Shown: positions 1 to 11,979, counted from the first letter of the stretch. The stretch: 64,000 bases of DNA from Corynebacterium aurimucosum (GCF_030408555.1 NZ_CP047048.1:1-64000); one strand, 5' to 3'. Notes: a model not told the origin generated them from the letters alone. Made by a program: numbers and translations.

Positions 1-1632
1 GTGTCCGATCCGCAAGCAGCCCTCCGGGCCAGCTGGAAAGCTGTGGTCAGTGATTTGCTGGCTCAGTCCGAGCAACCAAGCTCGGATGTCCCCAACTTCT
101 CCCATAGCCAGCGCCTCAACCTCCAACTCGTCGAGCCCATCATGATCGGTGATGGCTATGCGTTGATCGCCGCGCCACACGAGAACGCCAAAACTGTCAT
201 CGAAACTGAACTAGGGGAATACATCACCCGCGCTCTATCGCAGCACATGGGTCGCCCCTGTTCTTTGGCCGTGACCATTGCGGCACCCCCGCAGCCGGCA
301 CCACAGGAAGAGCCTCCAGCACCCGCACCTCAACGCCCTATCCAAACCGAGGCTCCCGAGCACGGCATGGGGCACCAGGCGCAGGCTTTCCAGCAGCCCA
401 CACCGCCCGCTCCAACCTCCCAGCCAGAAACACCAAGCCACCATCAGCCGCGCTCATGGGAGACTGCGCATTCCCCAGCCAGCCTCGATGAATTGGCGCA
501 ACACTACAGCGAGCAACAAAGCACCGCACCCAGTGGCTACCCCGAAGCAGCCGGGGCACGGATCCCGCGGGAGGAGCCAGCGCACAACCCGAACCGAGAA
601 AAGTCTCTCAATCCGAAGCACACCTTTGAGAACTTCGTCATCGGTTCCTCCAACCGCTTTGCTAACGGCGCCGCCGTGGCCGTCGCGGAAAACCCCGCGC
701 GCGCCTATAACCCACTCTTTATTTGGGGCGGTTCCGGCCTCGGCAAAACGCACCTGCTGCACGCAGCCGGCAACTACGCCCAGGTCCTGCACCCGGGACT
801 GCGCGTGAAATACGTGTCCTCGGAGGAATTCACCAACGACTACATCAACTCCCTGCGTGATGACCGCCAGGAATCCTTCAAGCGCCGCTACCGCAACCTG
901 GACATCCTCATGGTCGATGACATCCAGTTCCTAGAAGGCAAAGAGTCCACCCAGGAGGAGTTCTTCCACACCTTCAATGCGCTGCACCAGGCCAACAAAC
1001 AGATCATTTTGTCCTCCGACCGTCCACCGAAGCAGCTGACCACACTGGAAGATCGCCTCCGCACGCGCTTCGAGGGCGGATTGATTACGGATATTCAGCC
1101 GCCAGACCTAGAGACGCGCATCGCTATCCTCATGAAGAAGGCCTCCGCGGACGGCACAGACGTCGATCGCTCGGTTCTCGAGCTCATCGCCTCTCGCTTT
1201 GAATCTTCGATCCGCGAGCTCGAAGGTGCGCTCATCCGCGTTTCTGCCTATTCCTCTCTGGTCAACGAGCCGATCAGTTTGGAGATGGCGGAGATTGCTC
1301 TGCACGATCTGGCCCCGGATTCTGCAGATCGCCAAATCACCGCGGCAGCCATCATCGAGGTGACCGCGGATTACTTCAACATCGACGTGGATACCTTGCG
1401 CGGTTCTGGTAAGAAACGCGCCGTGGCTCACGCCCGTCAGCTAGCGATGTATCTGTGTCGCGAACTCACTGAGCTCTCCCTGCCAAAGATTGGTGACCAG
1501 TTCGGCGGCAAGGACCACACCACCGTCATCTATGCGGACCGCAAAATCCGTAAGGAGATGACTGAGAACCGGAATACCTACGACGAGATCCAGGCGCTGA
1601 CCCAGCGCGTGAAGAATCACAACCAGCGTTAG
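1..1632 (+). CDS. dnaA: Chromosomal replication initiator DnaA
   Basis: DnaA is an AAA+ ATPase that binds 9-bp DnaA boxes at oriC, melts the origin and recruits the replicative helicase. The 543-residue protein starts with GTG at the first base of the window. Domain I is followed by a long Pro/Gln/Ala-rich linker (about residues 95-195), as is common in actinobacteria. The AAA+ core has Walker A GGSGLGKT at 243-250 and Walker B ILMVDD near 302-307. The C-terminal DNA-binding domain carries the DnaA signature GGKDHTTV at 502-509. All functional motifs are intact. The gene is followed by a terminator-like hairpin and a DnaA-box region before dnaN, the usual arrangement at a bacterial origin. 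The upstream promoter is outside the window. Confidence 0.98.
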   Translation: MSDPQAALRASWKAVVSDLLAQSEQPSSDVPNFSHSQRLNLQLVEPIMIGDGYALIAAPHENAKTVIETELGEYITRALSQHMGRPCSLAVTIAAPPQPAPQEEPPAPAPQRPIQTEAPEHGMGHQAQAFQQPTPPAPTSQPETPSHHQPRSWETAHSPASLDELAQHYSEQQSTAPSGYPEAAGARIPREEPAHNPNREKSLNPKHTFENFVIGSSNRFANGAAVAVAENPARAYNPLFIWGGSGLGKTHLLHAAGNYAQVLHPGLRVKYVSSEEFTNDYINSLRDDRQESFKRRYRNLDILMVDDIQFLEGKESTQEEFFHTFNALHQANKQIILSSDRPPKQLTTLEDRLRTRFEGGLITDIQPPDLETRIAILMKKASADGTDVDRSVLELIASRFESSIRELEGALIRVSAYSSLVNEPISLEMAEIALHDLAPDSADRQITAAAIIEVTADYFNIDVDTLRGSGKKRAVAHARQLAMYLCRELTELSLPKIGDQFGGKDHTTVIYADRKIRKEMTENRNTYDEIQALTQRVKNHNQR

Positions 1633-1650
1633 CACCACGCAACGCTTGGC

Positions 1651-1710
1651 GACGCCCCTCCCACCTTCCCCGCAGTAACCTCCCCCGCGGGTGTGGGCAG
1701 GGGCGTCTTT
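1651..1710 (+). terminator. Putative dnaA terminator hairpin
   Basis: GACGCCCCT at 1651-1659 is perfectly complementary to AGGGGCGTC at 1699-1707 and is followed by TTT. Inner CCCACC/GGGTGTGGG bases extend the pairing. It starts 18 bases after the dnaA stop codon, so it probably ends the dnaA transcript. The loop is long and the U-tract short, so strength is uncertain. Confidence 0.55.
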
Positions 1711-2056
1711 GCGATCCGCCAAAAAGTTATCCACACCGTTATTCACAGCTGTGTAATTCCATTGTTGTAATTTGTAGATCCTTGTCACATTTTCTTCTTC
1801 CACAGCAGATCAGAGGGCACATCGCCCTTGTGGTTAACCCTGTGATCAGCAGGGATAGATCTGGGGATGGATTGTGGATAACTTTGACCCCGACCCAGTT
1901 ACTCACATTTCTTGTCATTTGATCACAGTGATCCCACACCCTGACTCACAGATCGATTCGCGGCTCAGAGCTTGGCTTTTGCTAGGTTGTCCACAGATCC
2001 CACAGCGCTTATTACTACTCCTATTTTGTTTTCTCCCTAACTAAGAAGAAAAAGGA
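1711..2056. other. oriC: Probable oriC (DnaA-box region between dnaA and dnaN)
   Basis: This non-coding stretch holds two perfect DnaA boxes, TTATCCACA at 1727-1735 and TGTGGATAA (reverse) at 1873-1881. Near matches are TTATTCACA at 1739-1747, TGTGGTTAA at 1829-1837 and TTGTCCACA at 1987-1995. An AT-rich run at about 2008-2056 next to dnaN could serve as the unwinding element. In actinobacteria oriC normally lies in exactly this interval. The dnaN promoter must also lie here or in the following 150 bases. A second, denser box cluster occurs at 26.85-27.11 kb, so exclusive origin function of this site is an inference. Confidence 0.75.
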
Positions 2057-2210
2057 TGTGTGTGATTCGTTGGCGCCCGGCCTGACCGCACGCCCTCATC
2101 GAGAAGCACAGACGGTAAATGACAAAATCCTGTGCTTCGGCGCCGATCCTGTAAGTTGGAGTGAGCTTGCAAGAATCTTCCATCCGCAACTAGAGGAGCG
2201 TCTCACCACC

Positions 2211-3392
2211 ATGGAGCAGTCCGTGTCATTTCGCGTTGCCAAAGATGACCTCGCCAACGCCGTAGCGTGGGTCGCGCGCAGCCTTCCCTCGAAGGTCACC
2301 CAGCCGGTACTGCGCGCCATGCTGATCACCGCGGATGACAATGGTTTGGAATTCACCGGCTTCGACTACGAAGTTTCCACCCGTGTGCGTATCGCCGGCA
2401 TGGTGGATGAGCCGGGACGCATCGCCGTGGCCGGTAAGTTGCTTTCTGACATCGTTGCTTCCTTGCCCAACAAGGAAATCGAGATGACCCAGGAAGACAA
2501 CAAAGTTCTGTTGACCTGTGGTTCCTCCCGTTTCGAGCTGCCGCTCATTCCGCTGGATGATTACCCTCAGCTCCCTGTTTTGCCGGAGGTCACCGGCACC
2601 ATTAACCCGCAGCTCTTCGTGGAGGCCATCAGCCAGGTCGTTGCGGCTGCCGGCAAGGATGACACCCTGCCGATGCTCACTGGTGTGCACATCGACATCA
2701 ATGGTTCCCACGTGGAAATGACGGCGACGGACCGTTTCCGCCTGGCCATGCGCACCTTCGAGTGGGAGCCGGTATCTCCTGATGTCCAGGCCAAGCTTCT
2801 TGTCCCGGCCAAGACGCTGCAGGAGACTGGCCGCTCCTTGGACACGCACCTCAACATCCCGGTAGAAATTGCCGTGGGCACTGGTGACAACATCGCTGCG
2901 GAAGGCCTTTTTGGCCTGCATGCGGATAACCGCGAGACCACGACCCGCATGTTGGACGCGGATTTCCCCAACGTGGCACCGCTGCTGCCCAAGACCCACA
3001 GCGCCATGGCCAGCATTGAGGTTGCTCCGCTCCAGGAAGCGATTCGACGCGTCTCGCTGTTGACGGATCGCAACGCTCAGATCCGCATGGAGTTCAGCGA
3101 AGGTGAGGTGACCTTGGCGGCCGGTGCGGACTCTGGTCGTGCAAGCGAGACCTTGCCGTGCGCCTTCAACGGCCGTGAGGATTTTGTTATTGCCTTCAAC
3201 CCGTCCTACCTCAAGGATGGTTTGGCTGTGGTTCACACGGACCGCGTGGTCTTTGGCTTCACCGAACCTTCGCGCCCGGCAATCATGATTCCGGAACCGG
3301 AAGAGCTGCCGGTAGCCAACGAAGACGGCTCTTTCCCGACCCCGGAGACTGATTTCACCTACCTCTTGATGCCAGTGCGCTTGCCAGGCTAG
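2211..3392 (+). CDS. dnaN: DNA polymerase III sliding clamp, beta subunit
   Basis: DnaN forms the ring-shaped processivity clamp that tethers the replicative polymerase to DNA and docks many repair proteins. I place the start at the ATG at 2211, giving 393 residues, the usual size for this family. An AGAGGAG ribosome site lies at 2192-2198, and the conserved N-terminus ([20 protein letters not shown]) begins there. An in-frame start at 2058 exists, but it would add about 51 residues unlike the family. The three clamp subdomains follow without interruption. The C-terminus ends in [10 protein letters not shown], the family's typical closing motif. recF starts 5 bases after the stop, so the two are co-transcribed. 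Confidence 0.96.
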   Translation: MEQSVSFRVAKDDLANAVAWVARSLPSKVTQPVLRAMLITADDNGLEFTGFDYEVSTRVRIAGMVDEPGRIAVAGKLLSDIVASLPNKEIEMTQEDNKVLLTCGSSRFELPLIPLDDYPQLPVLPEVTGTINPQLFVEAISQVVAAAGKDDTLPMLTGVHIDINGSHVEMTATDRFRLAMRTFEWEPVSPDVQAKLLVPAKTLQETGRSLDTHLNIPVEIAVGTGDNIAAEGLFGLHADNRETTTRMLDADFPNVAPLLPKTHSAMASIEVAPLQEAIRRVSLLTDRNAQIRMEFSEGEVTLAAGADSGRASETLPCAFNGREDFVIAFNPSYLKDGLAVVHTDRVVFGFTEPSRPAIMIPEPEELPVANEDGSFPTPETDFTYLLMPVRLPG

Positions 3393-3397
3393 GCCAT

Positions 3398-4576
3398 ATG
3401 TATATTCGCGATCTCGATGTCAGGGACTTCCGCTCCTGGCCCGAGCTCACCCTCAGGCTGAAACCGGGAATTACCTTGTTTGTCGGCCGCAACGGTTTCG
3501 GCAAGACCAATATCGTCGAGGCCATCGGGTATACCGCGCATCTATCCTCACACCGTGTGGCCCACGATGCCCCCCTCGTGCGCCAGGGCGCACACAATGC
3601 TCGTATCTCTGCCACGGCGGTGAACCAGGGCAGAGAGCTCACTGCGCACCTACTGATCAAACCCCACGCGGCCAACCAGGCGCAGATCAACCGTACGCGC
3701 CTGAAATCCCCGCGTGAGCTACTAGGCGTGGTGAAAACCGTGTTGTTTTCCCCCGAGGATTTATCGCTCGTACGCGGCGAACCGGCAGCGCGCCGCCAGT
3801 ATCTGGATGACATCATTGCCTCGCGCACGCCGCGTTTGGCTGGTGTGAAGGCCGATTATGACAAGGTGCTCAAGCAGCGGAATGCGTTGTTGAAGTCGGC
3901 GTCGCCAAGCTTGCGCCGCGGCTACAGCGACAGTGATGGTGCCTCGGCGCTGGCGACTCTCGACGTGTGGGATACACAGCTGTCTTCCCTCGGTGCGCAG
4001 GTGATTCAGGCACGCCTTGCGCTTGTCGACGAACTCCGCGAGCTCATCCCCGCCGCCTATGCCGGGCTTGCCCCGGAATCGCGGCCGGCGAATATTGAGT
4101 ACAAGTCCACGGTGGATATTTCTGATCCTGAGGTCATCGAGGCCATGATGCTCACCGAACTCGCTAGCAAGCGCCAGCGCGAGATCGAACGCGGTATCTC
4201 GCTTGTTGGCCCGCACCGCGATGACCTGCTGCTTAATCTAGGAGCGAGCCCTGCCAAGGGCTTTGCCAGCCACGGCGAGACCTGGTCCTATGCCATCTCC
4301 CTGCGGTTGGCGGAGTTCAACTTGTTGCGCCAGGACGGCACTGATCCGATCCTCATCCTCGATGATGTCTTCGCTGAGCTGGACGCCAAACGCCGCGAAA
4401 AGCTCGTTCACCTCGCGGCAGGTGCGGAACAGGTGCTCATCACCGCAGCTGTGGATGAGGATCTGCCCGGCAACTTGCAGCCCATCGAACGTTTTACGGT
4501 CACGGTCCGCGATACCGACGAGGGCCGAATCTCCGAGATCGCTCCGTATACGGCGGGCGGTGACGAGGATGACTGA
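3398..4576 (+). CDS. recF: DNA replication/repair ATPase RecF
   Basis: RecF is an SMC-like ATPase that, with RecO and RecR, loads RecA at single-strand gaps. The 392-residue protein has Walker A GRNGFGKT at residues 30-37. An ABC-type signature region ([17 protein letters not shown]) and Walker [13 protein letters not shown] lie in the C-terminal third, all intact. It sits 5 bases after dnaN and overlaps the next gene by 8 bases, so dnaN-recF-dciA appear translationally coupled. This order is standard in Corynebacterium and Mycobacterium. Confidence 0.96.
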   Translation: MYIRDLDVRDFRSWPELTLRLKPGITLFVGRNGFGKTNIVEAIGYTAHLSSHRVAHDAPLVRQGAHNARISATAVNQGRELTAHLLIKPHAANQAQINRTRLKSPRELLGVVKTVLFSPEDLSLVRGEPAARRQYLDDIIASRTPRLAGVKADYDKVLKQRNALLKSASPSLRRGYSDSDGASALATLDVWDTQLSSLGAQVIQARLALVDELRELIPAAYAGLAPESRPANIEYKSTVDISDPEVIEAMMLTELASKRQREIERGISLVGPHRDDLLLNLGASPAKGFASHGETWSYAISLRLAEFNLLRQDGTDPILILDDVFAELDAKRREKLVHLAAGAEQVLITAAVDEDLPGNLQPIERFTVTVRDTDEGRISEIAPYTAGGDEDD

Positions 4577-5111
4577 ACCAGACTTTGATCCGGTTAAGGC
4601 GCTTTTTGAGCGCACGCGGAACAATTCCAAAAATCCGCCGAAGCTCAATAAGCCGGCGCCCAAAATGAACTTAGCCCAGACATCTTCAGAGAAGCAGCCA
4701 AAGCCCTATCAGCGTGGTCGGCCGAGCGGTCCCGATGGCCGTCGCAGGCGACGGAGCCTCGAGATCCCTAGCCTCGGCGCGCAGATCCAACGAGAGATTG
4801 GCAAGCGCGGCTGGGAACACGAATTGGCCCATGGCTGGGTCATGGGCAATTGGGAAAACCTCGTCGGCGAGCGCATTGCTGCGCATACGCAACCGCTCAA
4901 CATCAAAGAGCAGGTTGTCTACGTGGCGTGTGATTCCTCCAGCTGGGCTACCGAGTTGCGCTACCTGCAGCGTCCCATCTTGCAAAAGATTGCGGATCGC
5001 CTGGGCCCAGACGTGGTGGTTAAGCTGCACATTCAGGGTCCTAAGCAGCACCGGAATTACGAGGGCCGCCAATGGGTCAAGCCGCAGGGTTCGCAAGATA
5101 CCTACGGCTGA
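4569..5111 (+). CDS. dciA: DciA-type helicase-associated protein (DUF721)
   Basis: This 180-residue protein belongs to the DUF721/DciA family. DciA acts as operator/loader of the replicative helicase DnaB in bacteria that lack DnaC or DnaI. The start ATG at 4569 overlaps the recF stop, which fixes the reading frame. The first 60 residues are a basic, probably disordered tail with an Arg-rich stretch near residue 59. The conserved DUF721 domain follows, recognisable by W-x-x-x-V-G and by [12 protein letters not shown]. The position between recF and gyrB is the family's standard place in actinobacteria. The name rests on domain resemblance and context. Confidence 0.88.
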   Translation: MTEPDFDPVKALFERTRNNSKNPPKLNKPAPKMNLAQTSSEKQPKPYQRGRPSGPDGRRRRRSLEIPSLGAQIQREIGKRGWEHELAHGWVMGNWENLVGERIAAHTQPLNIKEQVVYVACDSSSWATELRYLQRPILQKIADRLGPDVVVKLHIQGPKQHRNYEGRQWVKPQGSQDTYG

Positions 5112-5186
5112 TTTTCGGCGACCGCGAAATTCACGCAAATTTGGGGCTCTCACGGGCGTGCAGTGCCCTTGCGTGGGGGGACACAG

Positions 5187-7290
<2,104 letters not shown>

Positions 7291-7308
7291 GCGCTAGGTA
7301 AAACCCGC

Positions 7309-7345
7309 AAAGACCAGCACCTCATATGAGGTGCTGGTCTTTTTT
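7309..7345. terminator. Bidirectional terminator between gyrB and a convergent gene
   Basis: Bases 7309-7342 form a perfect palindrome with 17-bp arms, core GACCAGCACCTCATATGAGG. It starts with AAA and ends in a T-run, so it can terminate both gyrB and the minus-strand gene whose stop is at 7365. Confidence 0.9.
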
Positions 7346-7364
7346 CGTCGTCAAGCGCGGGCTC

Positions 7365-7811
7365 TTAGACAGTGCCCATGTGGCGTTGCAGAACGCGGCC
7401 GATGGTCGCAACATTGGGCTCCAAGATGGAGGAGGCTTTGCCGCGCAGGGACTTGTAGGTGCGAGCGATGCCAGGAGCCTTTACGTCCTCAGCGGCTTTG
7501 TCCGCAGTAGTCAAGATGACCTCTGTAACCTCAGCGCTGCGTCCGTCCAGGTAGGTGCCGAAGTCAGACTGCTCAGAGCCTTCGAATTCCTTCCAGTAGG
7601 AATCCAGGCTGTTGAGCAGCTCCGGGAGCATCTGGTTGATTCCCTTGGATAAGACCTTAGAATCTGCCTTCTTTGCGGCGGCTAGAGCGCCCTTGAAGGC
7701 CATTCCGGAAATGCCGGAAAGCGAAGAGACGGTGTCATCGGCGGCCGTGGCCAAGTCCGCCACCACGGCGTTGCGGGTAGGGGATTGGAGAAGCTGGGTG
7801 AGGTTTGTCAT
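7365..7811 (-). CDS. Conserved actinobacterial protein of unknown function
   Basis: A 148-residue soluble, mostly alpha-helical protein beginning MTNLTQLLQSP. I chose the ATG at 7811 because the longer frame to 8024 runs into the neighbouring gene and is low-complexity. No catalytic motif or signal peptide is visible. It resembles small uncharacterised proteins found near gyrB in corynebacteria (possibly DUF6918, from memory only). It lies 10 bases downstream of the secreted-protein gene on the same strand, so the two probably form an operon ending at the shared gyrB terminator. Confidence 0.7.
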   Translation of the reverse strand: MTNLTQLLQSPTRNAVVADLATAADDTVSSLSGISGMAFKGALAAAKKADSKVLSKGINQMLPELLNSLDSYWKEFEGSEQSDFGTYLDGRSAEVTEVILTTADKAAEDVKAPGIARTYKSLRGKASSILEPNVATIGRVLQRHMGTV

Positions 7812-7821
7812 ACAAGCGAGC

Positions 7822-8268
7822 TTACTGTGCTGGTGCGCTGGAGCCTGCCTTGAGCGCGGCGATCTGGTCAGCAATCTCCGGGAAACCATTGGTGCGGGCC
7901 AGGCGCTCGAGGTCAAAGTCGAGGCCACCTTCGTAGAGGCGGTTGTTCTCGGAAGAACCGGAGGAGCCGGCCATCCCGATTTGGGCGGCAAACTCGTCCA
8001 CCTGGGCGCGCAGTGCCGGGACATTATCCACTACCAACTTGAGCAGTGCTGCTGCTGCGGCGATGCTACCGCCGATGATGAGCGTCATGTCGATCGGCGT
8101 GGAACCGGTGAGGGAGGAGCCGGCTTCGCCCTGCTGGAATTTGGGGTTCTTGTTGTTTTGCCAGTCATTGTCAGCAGTCTTAGCACCCGCAGCCGGCGTC
8201 GCGGCAGTGGCGAGGGTAGTGGCAACGACACCAGCGGCAAGGAGCTTCTTCAAAGACTTCGAAGGCAT
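7822..8268 (-). CDS. Putative secreted or surface protein, unknown function
   Basis: 148 residues from the ATG at 8268. The N-terminus has the form of a Sec signal peptide: basic MPSKSLKK, a hydrophobic Ala/Val core, and an Ala-rich cleavage region near residues 25-31. A second hydrophobic stretch at about 62-80 (MTLIIGGSIAAAAALLKLVV) may be a membrane segment. The rest is acidic and helical and I recognise no family. Upstream bases carry AAAGGA as ribosome site. It heads a probable two-gene operon with the 7365-7811 gene. Confidence 0.65.
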   Translation of the reverse strand: MPSKSLKKLLAAGVVATTLATAATPAAGAKTADNDWQNNKNPKFQQGEAGSSLTGSTPIDMTLIIGGSIAAAAALLKLVVDNVPALRAQVDEFAAQIGMAGSSGSSENNRLYEGGLDFDLERLARTNGFPEIADQIAALKAGSSAPAQ

Positions 8269-8317
8269 AGGGGATTCCTTTCTACAAGGGAATAGAGACT
8301 TCTTTATCATGTTTAAC

Positions 8318-8578
8318 TTACATAACTTCTGCAACAGAAAGATAGACCTCCGTGCAAAATCGCGCGAATTCTTCGTTCTTTCCACTCAGAGCGGGGACCG
8401 CGCGCAAGACTGTTTCTAGTGATTCTGCCGCCGCAGAGCGGCTGCCATGAACGGCAATTCCCTCGACGGTGGCCGTGCTCGCTGCCGCCGCGGCGGCCAA
8501 GGCGGCAAAGTTTATAACCCGCACCCGATAGGTTTGGCAGAACTCCCGTGCGGCGAGGAGCAGCTGTTCTGCGCTCAT
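8318..8578 (-). CDS. Doc/Fic-like toxin remnant lacking the catalytic motif
   Basis: 86 residues. The spacing of LLLAAREF, the Ala-rich ALAAAAAAS helix and the following SAAAESLETVLRAVPAL resembles the N-terminal half of Doc (death-on-curing) toxins. Doc normally carries HxFxxGNKR next; here the equivalent stretch reads VPALSGKNEEFAR, without the catalytic His and conserved GN-K/R. The ATG at 8578 overlaps the stop of the upstream ribbon-helix-helix gene (ATGA), as in toxin-antitoxin operons. I infer an inactivated or repurposed Doc-type protein. An unrelated small helical protein remains possible. Confidence 0.5.
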   Translation of the reverse strand: MSAEQLLLAAREFCQTYRVRVINFAALAAAAAASTATVEGIAVHGSRSAAAESLETVLRAVPALSGKNEEFARFCTEVYLSVAEVM

Positions 8579-8796
8579 TGACGCTCTCCCCGGGCTTGGC
8601 GGATCTCCGCTTCTAATTCTGAACGCCCGGGCAGCAGCCGGCGCGCGGTGTCCTGCACGGCAGCATCCGAGAGGGTTCGTGCTGCTGCCGCAACGATGGC
8701 GCGGACCACCGTCTCGTGCTTGGAGGTTCCTTGCGCGGAGGCCAGCAGGGTCAGCGCGTGGTCTTGTTCCGGGGTCAGGCGCAGTGTCATAGCCAT
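8575..8796 (-). CDS. Ribbon-helix-helix (CopG-like) antitoxin/repressor
   Basis: 73 residues from the ATG at 8796 (a second in-frame ATG is at 8790). MTLRLTPEQDHALTLLA is a typical RHH beta-strand plus helix, and GTSKHETVVRAIVAAAA forms the second helix. The C-terminus is charged, as in antitoxins that wrap a partner. It overlaps the Doc-like gene by 4 bases. A longer frame to 8835 would translate through the perfect palindrome at 8806-8822, which I read as its operator, so I reject that start. The gene is divergent from gyrA. Confidence 0.65.
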   Translation of the reverse strand: MAMTLRLTPEQDHALTLLASAQGTSKHETVVRAIVAAAARTLSDAAVQDTARRLLPGRSELEAEIRQARGERQ

Positions 8797-8805
8797 AGCG
8801 CGAAT

Positions 8806-8822
8806 GGTATCACTGTGATACC
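8806..8822. promoter_or_regulatory. Palindromic operator in the antitoxin-gyrA divergent region
   Basis: GGTATCACTGTGATACC is a perfect inverted repeat with a single central base. It lies 9 bases upstream of the RHH start and 53 bases upstream of gyrA. RHH antitoxins usually bind such sites to repress their own operon. Confidence 0.6.
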
Positions 8823-8875
8823 ACAGCCGTGCCACAAACGGCCTTATACGGCCCTAAACGGTAGGATTGGGCGTT

Positions 8876-11464
8876 ATGAGTGACAATAACGGTGATCTTT
8901 TCGATCGCATCCAACCAATTGACATCAATGAGGAAATGGAGTCGAGCTACATCGACTACGCCATGTCCGTCATTGTCGGTCGTGCCCTGCCGGAGGTGCG
9001 TGACGGTCTCAAGCCGGTTCACCGCCGCATCCTCTACGCCATGTATGACTCCGGCTACCGCCCGGACCGCGGCTATGTAAAGTCCGCCCGCCCGGTCTCG
9101 GACACGATGGGTCAGTTCCACCCGCACGGTGACTCCGCTATTTATGACACCCTCGTGCGCTTGGCCCAGCCGTGGAACATGCGCTACCCGCTGGTCGACG
9201 GCCAGGGTAACTTCGGCTCCCGCGGTAATGACGGCCCGGCAGCTATGCGTTATACCGAGTGCCGTATGACGCCCCTGGCCATGGAGATGGTGCGCGATAT
9301 CCGCGAAAATACCGTCGACTTCGCCCCGAACTATGACGGCAAGACGCAGGAGCCGACTATCCTGCCCTCCCGCGTTCCGAACCTGTTGATGAACGGCTCC
9401 GGCGGTATCGCCGTCGGTATGGCCACCAATATCCCGCCGCACAACCTCAACGAGTTGGCGGAAGCCATTTACTGGTTGCTGGATAACCCGAATGCTTCTG
9501 AGGAAGAAGCCTTGGCCGCCTGCATGGAACGCGTCAAGGGCCCAGATTTCCCGACTGCGGGCCTCATTGTCGGTGATCAGGGCATCAAGGATGCCTACAC
9601 CACCGGCCGCGGCTCCATCCGCATGCGCGGCGTGACCTCCATTGAGGAGGTGGGCAACCGCCAGACCATCGTTATCACTGAGCTGCCTTACCAGGTCAAC
9701 CCGGACAACATGATCTCCAATATTGCGGAGTCTGTGGTCAACGGCAAGATCGCCGGAATCGCCAAGATTGAGGATGAATCCTCCGACCGTGTGGGCATGC
9801 GCATCGTGGTCACCCTCAAGCGTGACGCCGTAGCCCGCGTTGTCCTTAATAACCTGTACAAGCACTCCCAGCTGCAGACCTCCTTCGGCGCTAACATGCT
9901 TTCCATCGTGGATGGCGTGCCGCGCACCCTGCGCCTGGACCAAATGCTGAGCTACTACGTGGCTCACCAGATTGAGGTCATCGTCCGCCGGACCCAGTTC
10001 CGCCTCGATGAGGCCGAGAAGCGCGCCCACATCTTGCGCGGTCTGGTCAAGGCGCTTGACATGCTCGATGAGGTCATCGCGCTCATCCGCCGTTCCCCGA
10101 CGGTGGATGAGGCACGCGAGGGCCTGATGCAGCTTCTCGGCGTCGACGAGATCCAGGCCGATGCCATCCTGGCCATGCGTCTGCGTCGCCTGGCCGCTCT
10201 GGAGCGTCAGAAGATTATTGATGAGTTGGCGGAGATCGAAGAGATCATCGCAGACCTCAAGGACATCCTCGCTCGCGACGAGCGTCAGCGTCAGATCGTC
10301 CACGATGAGCTGGAGGAAATCGTCGAGAAATACGGCGATGAGCGTCGCACCCAGATTGTCGCTGCCTCCGGAGACGTTTCCGATGAGGACCTCATCGCCC
10401 GCGAGAACGTCGTGGTCACCATCACCGCTACCGGCTACGCCAAGCGCACCAAGGTGGATGCCTACAAGGCACAGAAGCGTGGCGGCAAGGGCGTGCGCGG
10501 CGCGGAGCTCAAGCAGGACGATATTGTGAAGAACTTCTTCGTCTGCTCCACGCACGACTGGATCCTGTTCTTCACCAACTTCGGCCGCGTCTACCGCCTC
10601 AAGGCCTACGAGCTCCCGGAAGCTGGACGCACCGCCCGCGGTCAGCACGTGGCCAACCTGCTGGAGTTCCAGCCGGAGGAGAAGATCGCCCAGGTCATCC
10701 AGATTCAGTCCTACGAGGACGCTCCGTACCTGGTCCTTGCTACCCAGCAAGGCCGCGTGAAGAAGTCCCGCCTCACCGACTACGAGTCCGCGCGTTCCGC
10801 CGGTCTCATCGCCATCAACCTCAACGAGGGCGATGCGCTGATCGGCGCTCAGCTGGTCAACGAGGGCGATGACATCCTGCTTACCTCTGAGCAGGGTCAG
10901 GCCATCCGCTTTACTGCCGACGACGACCAGCTCCGCCCGATGGGCCGCGCTACCGCCGGCGTGAAGGGCATGCGTTTCCGCGGCGATGACCAGCTGCTGT
11001 CCATGTCTGTTGTCAACGACGGCCAGTTCCTCCTGGTTGCCACCTCCGGCGGTTACGGCAAGCGCACCGCGATTGAGGAGTACACCCCGCAGGGCCGCGG
11101 TGGCCTCGGCGTGATGACCTTCAAGTACACCCCGAAGCGCGGCAAGCTCATTGCGGCCATCTCCGTCGACGAAGACGACGAGATCTTCGCCATTACCTCT
11201 GCCGGTGGCGTTGTCCGCACCGAGGTCAACCAGATCCGTCCGAGCTCCCGCGCCACTATGGGCGTTCGCCTGGTTAACCTGGCTGATGACGTCGAGCTGC
11301 TGGCCATCGACCGCAACGTTGAGGACGATGGTGAGGAAGACGCCCAGGCAGTAGCCAAGGGTGAGAAGTCCGTGGAAGACGTCAAGCCTGAGCACCTCAA
11401 GTCTGGCGAAGACTCCCAGCAGGACGAAGCTGACAGCAAGGATGCCGATAAGGACGAGGAGTAA
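8876..11464 (+). CDS. gyrA: DNA gyrase subunit A
   Basis: GyrA cuts and rejoins DNA in the gyrase tetramer. The ATG at 8876, 9 bases after AGGA, gives 862 residues; a TTG three codons upstream is less likely. With this start the quinolone-resistance region reads [10 protein letters not shown] with Ser87 and Asp91, matching the usual Corynebacterium numbering. Both residues are wild type. The catalytic tyrosine is Tyr126 (AAMRYTE). The coiled-coil and the beta-pinwheel C-terminal domain with a GyrA box (QKRGGKG) follow. The last roughly 45 residues are a very acidic Asp/Glu/Ser tail. A DUF3566 gene starts 3 bases after the stop. Confidence 0.97.
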   Translation: MSDNNGDLFDRIQPIDINEEMESSYIDYAMSVIVGRALPEVRDGLKPVHRRILYAMYDSGYRPDRGYVKSARPVSDTMGQFHPHGDSAIYDTLVRLAQPWNMRYPLVDGQGNFGSRGNDGPAAMRYTECRMTPLAMEMVRDIRENTVDFAPNYDGKTQEPTILPSRVPNLLMNGSGGIAVGMATNIPPHNLNELAEAIYWLLDNPNASEEEALAACMERVKGPDFPTAGLIVGDQGIKDAYTTGRGSIRMRGVTSIEEVGNRQTIVITELPYQVNPDNMISNIAESVVNGKIAGIAKIEDESSDRVGMRIVVTLKRDAVARVVLNNLYKHSQLQTSFGANMLSIVDGVPRTLRLDQMLSYYVAHQIEVIVRRTQFRLDEAEKRAHILRGLVKALDMLDEVIALIRRSPTVDEAREGLMQLLGVDEIQADAILAMRLRRLAALERQKIIDELAEIEEIIADLKDILARDERQRQIVHDELEEIVEKYGDERRTQIVAASGDVSDEDLIARENVVVTITATGYAKRTKVDAYKAQKRGGKGVRGAELKQDDIVKNFFVCSTHDWILFFTNFGRVYRLKAYELPEAGRTARGQHVANLLEFQPEEKIAQVIQIQSYEDAPYLVLATQQGRVKKSRLTDYESARSAGLIAINLNEGDALIGAQLVNEGDDILLTSEQGQAIRFTADDDQLRPMGRATAGVKGMRFRGDDQLLSMSVVNDGQFLLVATSGGYGKRTAIEEYTPQGRGGLGVMTFKYTPKRGKLIAAISVDEDDEIFAITSAGGVVRTEVNQIRPSSRATMGVRLVNLADDVELLAIDRNVEDDGEEDAQAVAKGEKSVEDVKPEHLKSGEDSQQDEADSKDADKDEE

Positions 11465-11467
11465 CCC

Positions 11468-11815
11468 ATGATTGGACGAGAGCTTCACCTCGCCCGGATT
11501 TCGCCCATGTCGGCGTTCCGCGTTGGCTTGGCCATGTCCCTCGTCGGCCTCGTGGCCTGGCTCATCGCCGTGTGCTTGTTGTACGTCGGCCTTGACCAGG
11601 CAGGCATCTGGGATTCCTTCAATAGCCTCGTCGGCGGTGTCGGCGGCGGCTTTGAGGTTTCCTTCGGGTTGGTCGTCTCTGCGGCCGCACTGTTTGGTGC
11701 CATTATTGCTGTGCTGATGACCATCTTGGCGCCCCTGATGGCTGTCATCTACAACGCCATCGTGGACGTCTTTGGTGGATTCAAGATTCGACTGCAAGAC
11801 GAACCGATTAACTAG
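11468..11815 (+). CDS. DUF3566 membrane protein
   Basis: 115 residues with two hydrophobic segments: about 19-45 (AMSLVGLVAWLIAVCLLYVGL) and about 68-98. A Gly-rich linker lies between them. DUF3566 proteins occur directly after gyrA in many actinobacteria, for example Rv0007 in Mycobacterium; their function is not established. It starts 3 bases after gyrA and is surely co-transcribed. The short N-terminal cytoplasmic part here lacks the long disordered extension of mycobacterial homologues. Confidence 0.85.
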   Translation: MIGRELHLARISPMSAFRVGLAMSLVGLVAWLIAVCLLYVGLDQAGIWDSFNSLVGGVGGGFEVSFGLVVSAAALFGAIIAVLMTILAPLMAVIYNAIVDVFGGFKIRLQDEPIN

Positions 11816-11902
11816 CGATTATCACCGCGAAAAACTACATATGACCAGGCGATTTGTAATAGATCGCCGGTCCTATGTAGAGTTACTACTCGTTCCGGTC
11901 AA

Positions 11903-11979
11903 GGGCCTATAGCTCAGTCGGTTAGAGCGCATCGCTGATAACGATGAGGTCGCTGGTTCGATTCCAGCTAGGCCCACCA
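11903..11979 (+). tRNA. ileT: tRNA-Ile (GAT)
   Basis: A full cloverleaf: acceptor GGGCCTA (11903-11909) pairs with TAGGCCC (11969-11975), then discriminator A and encoded CCA. The anticodon loop CTGATAA gives GAT. D-arm and TTCGATT T-loop are present. Confidence 0.97.

Noticed and set aside
2058..2210. Upstream in-frame start that would lengthen DnaN
   Set aside because: The added residues do not look like DnaN, whereas the ATG at 2211 has a good ribosome site and gives the family length.
2226..3236. Antisense open frame across dnaN
   Set aside because: Composition and position match a shadow of dnaN; no family resemblance.
8810..11797. Very long antisense open frame across gyrA
   Set aside because: It mirrors the codon structure of high-GC gyrA, has low-complexity Asp/His/Gly composition and no ribosome site.
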